Below, piece after piece: positions 36,101 through 47,755 of a stretch of 64,000 nucleotides of DNA. The notes beneath the pieces are model-generated. The model was not told the origin of the DNA. It made no database searches and saw only the letters and a list, made by a program, of their open reading frames with translations. The translations under genes were made by a program, and so were the position numbers. The stretch comes from Siphonodentalium dalli. Its lineage: Eukaryota > Mollusca > Scaphopoda > Gadilida > Siphonodentaliidae. The DNA is taken from the NCBI GenBank assembly GCA_032622095.1, contig CP136064.1, positions 136,357,954 through 136,421,953 of the forward strand. The letters are read 5' to 3'. Each line of letters opens with the position of its first letter. The stretch's first letter is position 1.

Positions 36101-36845
36101 TCTATTATATATTTTGGAAGATCTGTCTGTGTGTGTGTGTGTGTCAGTGTGTGTGTTCGCGATGAACTCGAAAACAGCCGAGCCGATTTCTATGAAACTT
36201 GGTATGTGGGGGTATTTTCGGCCGGGGGGTGGCATGGGCCTATTAATTTGTCCGTGCGATGTGACCTTGAAATCGGGTCATTTCAAGGTCAAACGCCTGA
36301 ATATCACGGGATTTCGATGAAACTTGGTACGTGGGGGTACCTTCGGCCGGGGAGTGGCATAGGCCTGTTAATTTGCCCTTGCGACGTGACCTTGACCTTG
36401 AAATCGGGTCATTTCAAGGCCAAACGCCCGAATATCACGGGATTTCGATGAAACTTGATTTGTGGGGTTACTTTCGTATGGGGAGTCTCATAAGCATATT
36501 CATTTGCCCGTGCGACGTGATCTTGACCTTGAAATCGGGTCAATTCAAGGTCAAATCGCCAATTTTGATGGGATTTCAACGAAATTTTATACATTGGGTT
36601 ACTTTTGTCCACTGAGTGTTTTTGGGCGGGTAAAATCGTGACCCCGATCTGACCTTGACCTTCAAAATGATCAATTCAAGGTCTAATCGGGTAAAACGGG
36701 ATGGATTTCGACGGGTACTTTTGTCGGGTACTTTTGTACAGGCAGTGTTTTGGACGGGTCAAATCGTTACCCCACCTGACCGTGATCTTCAAAATGGTCA
36801 ATTCAAGGTCCAATTAAGCCCGGACGAAGTCGGGTCACCTTCTAG
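36101..36845 (+). mobile_element. Helitron-like unit 2, abutting unit 1
   Basis: It begins TCTATTATATATTTTGGAAG directly after the CTAG of unit 1, followed by a (TG)n tract. Subunits are ~125 bp with GAAACTTGGTANGTGGGGGT, GGCCTNTTAATTTGYCC and TTGAAATCGGGTCATTTCAA. It ends with the hairpin CCCGGACGAAGTCGGG (about 36819-36834), TCACCTT and CTAG (36842-36845). Confidence 0.88.
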
Positions 36846-37087
36846 TCTAATGTATATTTTGGGACTTCTGTCTGTCTGTTAGCAATGACCGGGAAAACTG
36901 CTGGACGGGTTTCGATGAAATTTGATACCTAGGGGTGCTTTTTTTCCGGGGAGTGTTTTCGACGGGTCAAATCGTGACCACGACCTGACCTTGACTTTCA
37001 AAATGGTCAATTCAAGATCAATTTGCGCCTTTCGATTCATGAAAGCAGAGGGAAACAGCCCGGACGAAGTCGGGGCCCACCAGCTAG
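36846..37087 (+). mobile_element. Helitron-like unit 3, abutting unit 2
   Basis: It begins TCTAATGTATATTTTGGGAC, has a TCTGTCTG tract and one subunit. It ends with the hairpin CCCGGACGAAGTCGGG, a GCCCACCAG-type spacer and CTAG (37084-37087), followed by T. It is much shorter than the other units, mostly through loss of subunits. Confidence 0.85.
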
Positions 37088-38030
37088 TATTTTATAAAAG
37101 AGACATATCCTGCACAGATCTATACCATTTCCATGGTCATCAAAAGGGAATTAGGGGTTACTGGGGGATTGCTTCCCTCATATGGTGAACCTATATAGAC
37201 TTTAGTGACCTGTACCATTTAAAATTAATTCAGGGGGAATCAATGCATATGAATTTTTATTTCAGCTTAAGCGCAAATTTCACAATGATCCGACCAAAGG
37301 TACAACTTGTAGCCCATGCAAAAGGATTTAGTCATGCAAAGAGTAAAATCCAAGATGGCTGCCAGAGGTAATGTTTTATGGTCGAATGCCCCAAAATGAG
37401 TCGTTCCCATCTATATGTCAATATTAACATCCATTACAAATTTCATAATGATCCTACTAAATGTATGAACTGTAGCCCGTGACAAAGGATTTAGTCATGC
37501 AAAGAGTAAAATCCAAGATGGCTGCTGGCGGCCATGTTTTATGGCCGAATTGCTCCAAAATAACTCGTTCCCATCTACATGTCAATATTAACTTCCACGA
37601 CAAATTTCATGATGATCAGACGAACAATCCGGTCTGTAGCCTGTGCTAATGGAATGAATTTTAAAATCCATGATGGCCGCTGTGTAGAAGTGCAAGTAGA
37701 TCTGTACATTTGTCAGCCATTTGTTTTTTGTGAAATGTACTATAACAGGAACCAAGTCTCATAATGGCCTTCAAACCTCAAATTGAAGTAAACCATCCAC
37801 GTATATTAGATCGATGGGTAAACCTACAGTGTAGTAATTAAACAAGTTTGTCAAATACTGGGTATAAACTGAAAATAACTCCATATTTAAGCACTTGGAA
37901 TACTTAAAGTCTTATACACAGACTATATATTTTATATGCTAGAAAAATTCAATGATGTGATAGAAAATATCACTTCAAACAACGCTTCAAAAAGTAAAAT
38001 AAGTACCGTTTTCTGGTGTTGCTACTAAAC
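37088..38030. repeat. 165-bp tandem repeat and spacer
   Basis: About 37270-37720 holds three units of ~165 bp with AATGATCCGACYAAA, GTAGCCCRTG, GGATTTAGTCATGCAAAGAG and AAAATCCAAGATGGCTGC. The flanks (37088-37269 and 37721-38030) carry no recognisable gene. Confidence 0.75.
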
Positions 38031-38162
38031 TATGGGAGGCCGTTTTCACAGTTATTCATTATTTGCTAAGCGCAAATATTTCCGCTTAATTGTAAATATT
38101 TGTGGTTAAGCACAAATAACTTGTCATTAGTGCAAATCTAAATGTGAAAAGGGCCTCCCATA
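38031..38162. mobile_element. 132-bp MITE-like hairpin
   Basis: TATGGGAGGCCGTTTTCACA faces TGTGAAAAGGGCCTCCCATA. Between them are nested AAGCGCAAATATTT and AAATATTTGTGGTTAAGC motifs. The mirror arm near 35395-35412 keeps only one of the two ends. No coding capacity. Confidence 0.8.
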
Positions 38163-38686
38163 CTATTAAACACCAAGCTATACAAAATAAATTAAATAAT
38201 ATAGAATAAACTTCAATTTTCTTCTTATTTCCTACGGCTTAATTGGTATGGCTTGGTTTGGCTTCAGATGGCTTGGTGAAGTTGGTGTTTAGTCACACAT
38301 TTTTATGGGATCCCCAATTTTCTTCTACAGCATATTTATAAAGATAATTCCCTTAATCTATTAATTTTTCTCTGACATGGGATAATTAAAATTAAAAGCA
38401 GCAACAAGTGAAATCATTTTTAGATTGTTTATTAAAATAATAAATATTCATCAAATCTCAAAACCAGCATCTGAAGAACAGTACACTCAAATCCTTCTTG
38501 CAGTGTTGAAAAGTTAATGAAAACGCATCCTCCCAGTTTGTCATCAAAGATGAGCAACGAAAATGGGCGACTTACTTCACAAATACATCGTAGTTTTATT
38601 CCTGTTTTCCGAAATATTTTATGATTAAACTGAACATCTTTGTTCTGTGGAGATTACACATAAATAATGTCAACGATTTGTATATG
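38140..38686. repeat. Right arm of the 3.7-kb inverted repeat
   Basis: The reverse complement of 34946-35412, with an extra ~40 bp of AT-rich sequence near 38190-38230. The Helitron array lies between the arms. Confidence 0.88.
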
Positions 38687-39265
38687 CACACGACACAATC
38701 GTTTCGACGATTCTACGACCAATTCCACGATTCTGCGGCTTGACAACCACGGTGCTGCGGCAATTAAACGATTCTGCGACCAGGCTGATGCGATAAACAC
38801 GAAAAAAACATTAAGAAATGAATAATTCCAGAAATATAGACAGTTATGTACCACATATTATATTTCTATTAGGTACGGCGATCTTCGATTCGATAATCGG
38901 TAGAGAGTTCAGCACTAGACAGTTAGCACAACAATTCATAATCTTTGACACAAATAGACCAGTTGTTTTGGATTTACACACATCACTGTGTGAAATTCGT
39001 CTTTAGAGTTGAGAAAATATATATAATGTGCTATAAAATTGAGTGGAAACCAAATAATAACATATTATAAATGTGTGTATATGTAAGCTAGTGATATGTG
39101 AAGTTTGGTACAATTTGGGCGATTAACAGTTATTTTATTGGCAGTTTTTATAATATTTTTACGCCGTGCATTCTTGTGTTCGGCATGCATTCACCGTTAA
39201 TAAATTAACTTACAGGTAATCAGTTGGCTGGCTATCACCAACACATGATATTTTGTGTTATTGTC
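38687..39265. other. No feature recognised
   Basis: It starts with several CGATTCTRCG-like repeats (38700-38780); the rest is AT-rich without a recognisable feature. Confidence 0.4.
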
Positions 39266-40660
39266 TCTTAATTTGTTACAATTTTAAACACTCTTTCTCT
39301 AGTTTTGTTCTAAATGTGACAACCAACTCACCAAGCTATGGTCAATGGGAATTTGTGATTCCTCAAGTAATATAAAATATATAAATTCTCAGGTCTGCCT
39401 AATGCTATAGGAGGACCATTGACCATCATTAGGCGGACTGCGACATTATGCAGAGGAAATCCGGTTTGCCTATTTTTGCCTACTAGTTATCTGGTGCTTT
39501 CATTGTTAACACCTGTCCTTGTTCAATCTTTTGTCTATAAAATGATGTTCAATCTTTTGTCTATAAAATGACATTCTGTCGATATATAGTTTCATCATCG
39601 TGCGGTCGAAACATGCACAGCGGTCTTGCAAAAATAAACTTTTCTGGTTTTAATCGTAGGTCACGTTGGTCTGCTGTCATATTTACCCATATACTATTGT
39701 TTATTTTTAATGATATTGCCTGATTCGCTAATTAAAAATTTCCACAGCCATGTAAAGCACCACTAACGTCCCGTAATTGATCGTCAACTATTTCTGATAA
39801 ATTGTCGGTCAGTCGGTCAGTCGCAACGTTTTCCACTCATTTTCCAATTTGATAATATGGTTTAAACTTTCACAATTATTATTGGTCCAAAGTTTGGAAA
39901 TTACATTATTTGGTTCACGAGCCTCGAAGACTACGGACCTTAATCTCAGCATGAAAGACTCAATATATATATACTTTTATTTTTCGTCATGTCAGCTTCG
40001 ACCTCCTCGTAAACCAACTTACTATCTATTGTGAGGAGGCTTTTCTCACTATGAAATATCATACCAACTAATCATCACCCATATATTGTTTATTCAACCA
40101 TTTTGGTTTTTATGAAACCTGTGAAAACTTGCTATAATATCACTTTCAAAACATCCCTGAAGCCAGAGTAATTAATCAGTAACAAAGGATCTACTGCGCA
40201 GTGCAGGGAGATTAATTATCACCTATCGCTGATGCCTTAATCATCCCTTATTTCGACTTGTGTTCTATATTCATAGAAATCCTCGCCGAACTCTCACTTG
40301 CGTGCCGACTTCACATACCACTAACTTACATAAACATACACATCATAATCATTATAAACTTTATTATATATATTTCCCTTTTATACATGTGTTCGGTATT
40401 CACAGAGTTAGCAGCCATCTTGCATGCCGAACTGTGGTTTACGTGCCGACAGCTAATATTGTACATAAACCTTCAAATAACGTAACTTTTAATCGATCAA
40501 ATTGCATCAAACTTCACATATCACTAACTTACATATACACACACATGATTATAAAATTTATTTCCCTAATATACGCCTTATTACGCCACCTAGTGTGTTG
40601 TTACTAGCATTTGGTTTTTTTATATCGCATGGAGTACAGGGCGAATGTATTCTTGGAGAT

Positions 40661-41100
40661 TGTTTGTACCTTACTCAATCGTACCGATATAATCACGTAG
40701 ATGCCGAAATTGTAAAGTTAACGCCAGCGGTGTATAATACGTTTATGAAAATATGATAAATCCTATCGATAGAGTCAGGACAGGCTCAAATTGTAAACTT
40801 AAAGTCACCGGTGTAATAATATGTTGTTGAAAATATAAATAATCTGATAGCCTGAAAATATTGTATAACCTATTGGGAGCCCATAATAAATGGGAATAAC
40901 CTATTGGGAGCCCCTGCTGTATTTTATGGAGATTGTTTGTACCTTACTGAATCGTACCGATATAATCACGTAGATGCCGAAGTTGTAAAGTTAACGCCAC
41001 TGGTGTATAATATGTTTATGATAAATCGTATCGATAGAGTGAGGACAGGCTCAAATTGTAAACTTAAAGTCGAAAATATAAATAATCTGATAGCCTGAAA
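40661..41100. repeat. Two-copy direct repeat, ~268-bp period
   Basis: GATTGTTTGTACCTTACTNA through GCTCAAATTGTAAACTTAAA occurs at 40661-40806 and again at 40929-41068 with few differences. Short open frames across it are duplicates of each other and match nothing. Confidence 0.8.
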
Positions 41101-41542
41101 ACATTGTATAACCTGTTGGGAGCCCCTGGTGTAGTGAACTGAATTATGGGTAATTTTAATTGGAGTGCGCATGTCTGTTTTTTTTTGTAGTAACGGCCAT
41201 CTTTTATTTTCTGCATGCGCAGTCTATATGCGTTCTTTTGGGGAAATTCGCTATTTTGGTTAAGTGAAACAATGGTATGAGTTCAATGTTTGTTTGTATA
41301 TAAGAAAGTATATTGAATTTTGGAGGCCGACAATTGTATCTATTTGAAGATTAAAAGTTGCTTGTGTGTATTTAGCTGTGCATGGTTCGTTAATTAGGCC
41401 AGCCTATTGTCATATTAGAACGTCTCCAATAACATACAACCTCTCTGCAGTTAACATTGTGAATTTGGCAACAGTCCAAGCAGGCCCTCTAATGGAGCAC
41501 TGTGAATTTGGCAACAGTCCAAGACACGTGGGGTATATATAG

Positions 41543-41684
41543 AATACACACGTAGTGTTTCTGAATACCAAATTTACACCACGAGTGGGATTGATGGTTT
41601 ACCACACGAGCTTTAGCGAGTGTGGTAAATCATCAATCCCACGAGTGGTGTAAATTTGGTATTCAGAAACACTACGTGTGTATT
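41543..41684. repeat. 142-bp hairpin element
   Basis: Arms of ~65 bp (AATACACACGTAGTGTTTCT, TTTACACCACGAGTGGGATT) pair almost perfectly around CGAGCTTTAGCGAG. It belongs to the same structural class as the hairpins at 6243, 9445 and 62109, which have no sequence similarity in the arms. Confidence 0.9.
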
Positions 41685-43218
41685 TTGTTTATACCATGAC
41701 CGGTACAGGAGCAACAACTGCTATGAAATCGAAATAAACCCACTTAAATTAAGATGATTCTGTCGCACCATTCACAATCATCCCCGTTGTGTTCCCCACA
41801 CTTGGCCGTACATCGACGTACACTATCACAGCTGATCAGGCGTATTGATACATTGAATTAGGTCAACATTCAATTGTACGAATATGGTATCATTGTAGCC
41901 AATTCACAATAAACTGTAATCATGATGAAACCGCCATAAATAAACAACATGAATATATATATGGGAATACGAATTTAATGAATATAAATATAACACATTG
42001 CGGGAACTTTTTTTTCTCCGCCGTACAGTGAACAGGAAACCACGAAAGTCATTTTGAAATCCACCGTTTGTTGTTCGAGTTTTTTACGTCTATTTCTTGA
42101 AATATATGTTCAATTTGTTGATCTGGATGTGATTTCCACGGAAATAACTGTTCGTTTTTATCGCATTAGTGAGTATAATATTCAATTGAATCGAAAGTAT
42201 CAAATTGTTTTCATCGCGAGGCGCTACATTTTAAAAATAGAGTGATTTTGATCGAGGTCATGGAAGGTTAATGAAAGGTCAACTCGGATGTAGTTCTACT
42301 ATGGGTATAAACTTTAACCATTGAAATGCCATTAAAACGTGTTACCCACAGTAGAAACGTGTTACCCACGGTCGGACTCCTGTTCACACACAGTAGGGTG
42401 TACAGCACAAATATATTATATAGCATGTTTGTAAACAGTACAATAGGGAGTCATGGTATAAAATAACTGAACACCTGTGGCCAACTTGATCTCCAGAATG
42501 TTTTTAAGTGGAAGGGACAGTGTAGTGGGGTGGGGGTGGAAGTTAGATTTTGAGTGTGTATGATTCACAACTTTTGTAAAAAAAAGTTAATGCACATGTA
42601 GTTGGAAATTTCATACATTATTACACTACAACATAAAGGTTAAAATACATGGTTACCATTGCCTGGTATCCCAACTAGTAATTATTGTCCCCATTATGAT
42701 GGGGACGGGGATCGAATGATGGAGGTATTTTGAGGGGGTGGGAGTCACAACTGTTATAAAGAATTTTAACAGTTGGAAATTTCATACATGATTACACTAA
42801 CTTTTTGTCCCCATTTATTTTACTGCTGTCTTGTTTGTTACTGTATTCCTGATATGGAAATAATAAAGAGCATTTATTACGCCACCTGTGGTGTATCTAG
42901 CTGCTGAGATTTTGATATTGCGTGGTGGACAGGGCGAATGCATTGTGGGGCTTTTATTTATAGAGTTGGAAATTCCGTTTATTTAAAAGTCGGAACTACG
43001 CGACCAGTAGGCCAAGTCCAGTAAAACGGTTCGTTATAGGTGCTGGTTGTTATTGTTATTTTAACGGAATTCTGAGTTGGTCATTCGCGAAACCAATATA
43101 TTTTATATTCTATAATTAAAACTGTGGGTATATAATATATGATCCTCTTTATGGATATTGTAGGAAGGTAAATTTAGCTAAAGCGGTGGGATATCTTGCA
43201 AGACAACACATTTCGGTT
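41685..43218. other. Non-coding part of the 3.8-kb insertion
   Basis: The motif TTATACCATGAC at 41690 appears inverted near 42453 (GTCATGGTATAA), possibly the ends of a small inner element. About 42530-42610 and 42725-42790 are related G-rich and AGTTGGAAATTTCATACAT blocks. No gene. Confidence 0.4.
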
Positions 43219-43935
43219 TGCGCTATAACTGCTCAATGTTTTAAGGTGTTACACAACGTCTGATAAAAAGAGTTCTATCGGGAATATTCACACTATTTTT
43301 TCAGAGAACATGCATAGAGTAAACATAGTCCTATCGGACTATCGTAAAGTAGTTCCGTTTAATTCGGGATTAATTAACCCTCAGACTGCCGAAACTGCCG
43401 ACAATAAATTCGCTTGTTCGTGTCCGCCGAAAATCAAACTTGCCTGTTTAGAGGTCCCATTTTCGTGGCTAATGGTGATAGAATCACAATTTTTCAGTCA
43501 AATTCATGGATAAATTACATTACACTTAATCGGCTTATGTCCGCGGCCATAAACCTGCGTTTTGATAACAATTTATTTGAGACAAACTGTTGCGCGGGTA
43601 TCAGTCGGCGCTTATCGGTTGAAGTTATTATGATCGTGCAGCCTGCGCGTGCAACAAGTGTTCAAATACAACAGAAGAAAAAAATACTATGTCAAATAAA
43701 TAACGTCATCAATGGACAGACAAGTTTCATTTCCGCGGGACACGAAAAAGCGAATTTAATGTCGTCAGTTTCGGCAGTCTGAGGGGTTTAATTAATCTCC
43801 TTTACGATATCCCGATAGGACTATATTTACACTATGTTCTCTGAAAAAAAATGGTGTGAATATTCCCGATAGAACTATTTTTATCAGACGTTTTGTAACA
43901 CATTAAAACATTGAGCAGTTAGCGCAATTTTCTGG
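43219..43935. repeat. Fold-back element, ~230-bp arms
   Basis: The left arm 43219-43454 (GCGCTATAACTGCTCAATGT, CGTCTGATAAAAA, GTTCTATCGGGAATATTCAC, CTGCCGAAACTGCCGAC) is mirrored at 43717-43935, with a ~260-bp centre. The 122-residue open frame at 43414-43782 runs through one arm and the centre and looks fortuitous. Confidence 0.88.
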
Positions 43936-45625
43936 AATTTCGGACTATTTCGTCTATAAAAATACGATGAGCAACTGAAAATGTTTTTCAACATTCTGGA
44001 AGGGGTAGATGTCCAGGTATATATGTTTAAAATTTCACGCATAAACTATGACAGATAACAAAGTTATAATTAGTTTTATAGGCCCACCATAAATCCCCTA
44101 TAATAAACGCATGCCCCCGTAAGCACATGGCTTTGCTGTGGATGCTTTCGTTCCCAGCATGCATCATTCTCGCTATCTGTAAAATGTCTATGAACAATGG
44201 CACTCTTAGCTTTGATCCGCATTTAGAAGCATTCTGGTGTGGCGAATGAGAAACCTGCAGTAATTTATAAGCCGTAGTTCATTGTAATAATTTGAAGAAT
44301 TACTTATCTTAACGGAATTCTGAGGCGGTCCATTCATGTAACCAATATATTTTATATTATGATTTATATTTATGGCTAATAATACGATCTTGGTGGCGTT
44401 ACCATTTCTGACTATGGTTTTCTTGTTTGAACTTGTGTTCGGTATTCATAGAGCTAGCCGCCGTAATATCGGACTCTGTCTTATGCGCCGACGGCGTAAA
44501 ATTACATAAAACTTTCATTAACATAAAGTTTAATCGACCAAATTGCACCAAACTTCACATATCACTAGCTTACATACCCACACACATCGTTATAAACTTT
44601 ATTTCATATATTTCCGTCTTTTAACCCTTATTTGGACTTGTTTTCGGTTGTGTTCGGTTATGTTCGGTTGTGTCCGGTATTCACAGTGACCGTTGAACAG
44701 TACCTCAGCTACCCGGCCATCTGCCCATAACCAGAATATTGTCTCGCTAGGACAATACGCAAAATTTAATTTGTGGTATCGTACAAGCATGATGCAGTGC
44801 CAGTGGCCTGCTCATGAACCTGTCCAGAAGACGAAGAATTGAGAAGTTTGATCCACGATAGTAAGGGGTCTGTACATGTAGTAAGTACTGATAGTGATAA
44901 GCCTGCTGTACAATAATACTACTTTTGCTGTTTTACTGGTCTTAACTGAGTACTGTGTCAATGTGACATTGTTAATTCAGTTCCACTCTAATGTACATTA
45001 ACTGGCAATGATGCATCACTAGGCACCGGTAATCCTAGGTCAACATGACCGCTTTCGCAGATTGCTGCTTCTTGTCCAGTAGAAGGATACGCACTACGTT
45101 CATGACTGAACTACGGTAATCCCTAAATACCAGGAGGACGCGGCGTAGAAACTTGGTACAACAGTTGTTACACATGTACACGACAAAGAAAATTATCAAC
45201 AAGTGAGCGTCATCATCAAAATTGCAAATTAAAACACGGCAATGGTAAATTGGTAATCCCTACATACCAGGAGGACAAGGCATTGAAACTTGGGACAACA
45301 GTTGTTACACGGCAAAGAAAATTAAAACACACTGCAGATGAATGTTTATACATGTACTGTGCAGTCGAGATCACCTGGACTACAAATATTTAAGGATTAT
45401 ACCATTTGATGAGTAGATGCGTGACTGATAAAAGAATTAGAGACTCCATATTTACTCGGAAGATAACAGTACACGATGCCATACAGTTGTTACATGGCAC
45501 CTCAACCTTTGGTGGAAACCGTAAAACTAATGAAAATGATGAAAGCCAGACTCAACATCAAGACTACATGTGCATGCATAAGTGACGGTTCAATGATTTT
45601 GACTCCATCGGCATCAGATGATATT

Positions 45626-46010
45626 TAAGCGACACCAATTTTTAAGTCTGGTTTACGATAATGTGGGGAGAAAAAAAGTAGATGCAGGAGGGAAAAAAAT
45701 AAAAATAAAAAAGATTGTCCCCCCAATTTATATCAAGTAAATCGTGGAATTTTACATAAATTTTACAAAAATTGTGAAAAAATGTTTTTGAATGAAATTC
45801 TGTTCAAACCAAACAAGACATATCTTGTCATGAAATACATGAAAATATGGATCTGTAAATGATCATAAGCAGAACCGGATGCGACAGCACATGAAAATCA
45901 GTATGCGTGTAAAATATTTTGGGACAAAAAAAGTAATTTTTTGTTCATGAAATGGAAAAAAAGTTGTAGGCGGTGTTCGTAAACCAGACTTAAAAATTGG
46001 TGTCGCCTTA
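45626..46010. mobile_element. 384-bp MITE in repeat X copy 1
   Basis: The ends are TAAGCGACACCAATTTTTAA and its complement TTAAAAATTGGTGTCGCCTTA, with TIRs of ~33 bp that include GTCTGGTTTACGA. The interior is A-rich and without a frame. The same element sits at 61129-61513 in copy 2, so it was in X before the duplication. Confidence 0.85.
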
Positions 46011-46137
46011 GGCTCATGTTAACACAGGTTCACATATTCTCAAATAATTGTCTCCCTCAACCATACTAGTATTTATATTTGATAGAACCTCAGTGAGACC
46101 ATGTTGAAAATTACCATCAATGCAGTTCCAGTGTTGA

Positions 46138-46392
46138 GAGAAAGATGTTTATTCCTCCAAACATGGAGACAATATGATACAATATATACATACACAAATA
46201 AACTGTTGACATATATACACAATATAATTTAACATGACTTAATTCCTCAAAATACCAAATGAGACACCAGGAGGTCGGATGACTTTAGAGTCACCATATC
46301 AAAGACCGAAGAATAGTTCACATAATAATAATTATAAATTTATTGCTGAAATAATTACTGCAAGACAAGATGTTAAGACATCCATGTATTGC
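46138..46392 (-). other. LINE 3' region with AATAAA
   Basis: Read on the minus strand, the last ~255 bases after the ORF2 stop are AT-rich and end GGAATAAACATCTTTCTC. The AATAAA (plus-strand 46148-46153) lies ~10 bases from the junction with repeat X. There is no long poly-A tail. Confidence 0.6.
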
Positions 46393-47755
46393 TCAGACCG
46401 CGCATAATTCGCAAATGAAGCGGACGCATTGTCCGAATAGCTGCTTCTCGACGCAGATGAGGTGAATTTCTGCGCTGATGCATCCACTGAAGAAATAGGC
46501 TAAGAGGGTTTCTTCTGACATTGCTTCCAAGAAGTTGAACGCATGTATTCCAAATCGATCAATTATGGAGTACCAGAATGTGTTCCGCGTTATCAAAGCG
46601 AATTCAGACGAGCATTTACTATACATATGAAACAATTGATTCGAATAATTTAGTTTGCAATGATAACATACAGAAGCATTATCATATGTCGTTCTGTTCA
46701 GAGTGCGTGCCATGATAACACAGTTGGCGAAAAAGGCTGGTTCGTCTCGACATGTAACCCAGAGTTTCCAAATGGAAATTGGATCAGGCTTGACCTTAAA
46801 GAAGAATAGCATATCCCCTTGTGCATAATAACTAGTTTCACGACAATAGTGAGCAGTGAGGCGTTCCTTTATAGTAATTTTCCACATTGATATAGTCGGA
46901 AAAGACCCTGTAGTTGCAAAGTGTAAGAGGTGATCATATAGGTCATATTTTTTAAGAACGTTTGTAATCTCCGCAAGAAAACCCGTGGGTGGACGGGCAT
47001 ATAACAACATCGCATGGAGATTGAACAAAAATATTTCTAAGGCTTGTCTATGACCGTATGGCAAGTTGATGAGCGACCCCAGAAACAAGAGTTTTCTCCT
47101 CTCTAGTTCATACTGAATTGGCAAGACACCAAGCAAGGAGAGAGAAAGAATTGTACTACTTCTCTGAGAGATAAGTTGCATGTTTTTAATGCACATGCGA
47201 TATGCTCGTTCTAAGCTAAGGTAATTCGTAGATGAAAGGCTCCACCACATCTCGCAACCATACAGAGCTTTAGGAATGGCTACCTGACTAAACAGTTTAA
47301 GGTTTGTCAGAGGAGTGAAATCTTTCGAAACCGGGGCGCGACAAGCGGCGAAGAAGCATTTGCGTAGCATTTGAGAAGCGTGATCAATGTTCGGGATATA
47401 TGAACTTCTAGAATCCTGGAGTATGCCCAGATGCGTTACCTGATCGGATTCAGATATTGCACAGGGTCCCATTACAAATGATTTATCTGTTGTGAGCGCT
47501 GCTGGTTTGCGAGAGGTGTTGAAGATAACGATCTTACTTTTTTCGTGAGAAAATTGGAACCTCCACTTTAAACTGTAGTTGTAGCATATGTCAATGAGTT
47601 TTCGCAGACCGTGCTCTGTCAGTGATGTTATCGTGATATCGTCTGCAGTGGTCGGACACGAGCATGTCAGCGTGCTTATATGCAAACCATGAGGTGAGTC
47701 AGACAATGACTTAACAAGGTCATCAATAAAAATAAGGTACAGGAAGGGAGATAAA
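46393..47755 (-). pseudogene. LINE ORF2: RT palm end and C-terminal domain
   Basis: This is the downstream part of the reverse transcriptase frame (open from the minus-strand ATG at 47706; homology starts upstream near 47755). It supplies the FIDDL stretch and the catalytic palm motif, which reads T-ADD where this family usually has Y/F-ADD (residues ~20-24). Thumb-type sequence follows. Near the C-terminus is C-x2-C-x11-H-x5-C (CYHCKLNYSN...), the CCHC-like finger common at LINE ORF2 ends. The frame ends at 46393. It should be continuous with the block at 47676-48893, but a one-base indel near 47755 separates them. The changed palm residue and frameshift make it non-functional. Confidence 0.85.

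Larger units (their letters stand above)
40583..44427. mobile_element. 3.8-kb insertion in repeat X copy 1
   Basis: Compared with copy 2 (TACGCCTTATT then TGAACTTGTG), the sequence ACGCCACCTAGTGTG... to ...ATGGTTTTCTTGTT is extra. CTTATT (40577-40582) and CTTGTT (44422-44427) may be a 6-bp target duplication with one mismatch. The first bases ACGCCACC recur inside at 42888 and inverted near 44390 (GGTGGCGT). No transposase is seen. Sub-features are a direct repeat at 40661-41100, hairpin 41543-41684, a duplicated G-rich block at 42520-42830 and fold-back 43219-43935. Confidence 0.75.
39266..46137. repeat. Repeat X, copy 1 (split by insertion)
   Basis: Direct copy of 58394-61640. Homology begins at TCTTAATTTGTTACAATTTT and ends at CAGTTCCAGTGTTGA. 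Identity looks close to 99 percent by eye. The copy is interrupted at 40583-44427 and lacks one ~205-bp monomer that copy 2 has. Monomers begin CTTGTGTTCGGTATTCATAG (40258, 40385, 44430 and 44637). No protein gene recognised. A 384-bp MITE lies at 45626-46010. Confidence 0.9.

Noticed and set aside
43414-43782. 122-residue frame as a gene
   Set aside because: It crosses a fold-back arm and its centre; no domain or codon signal.
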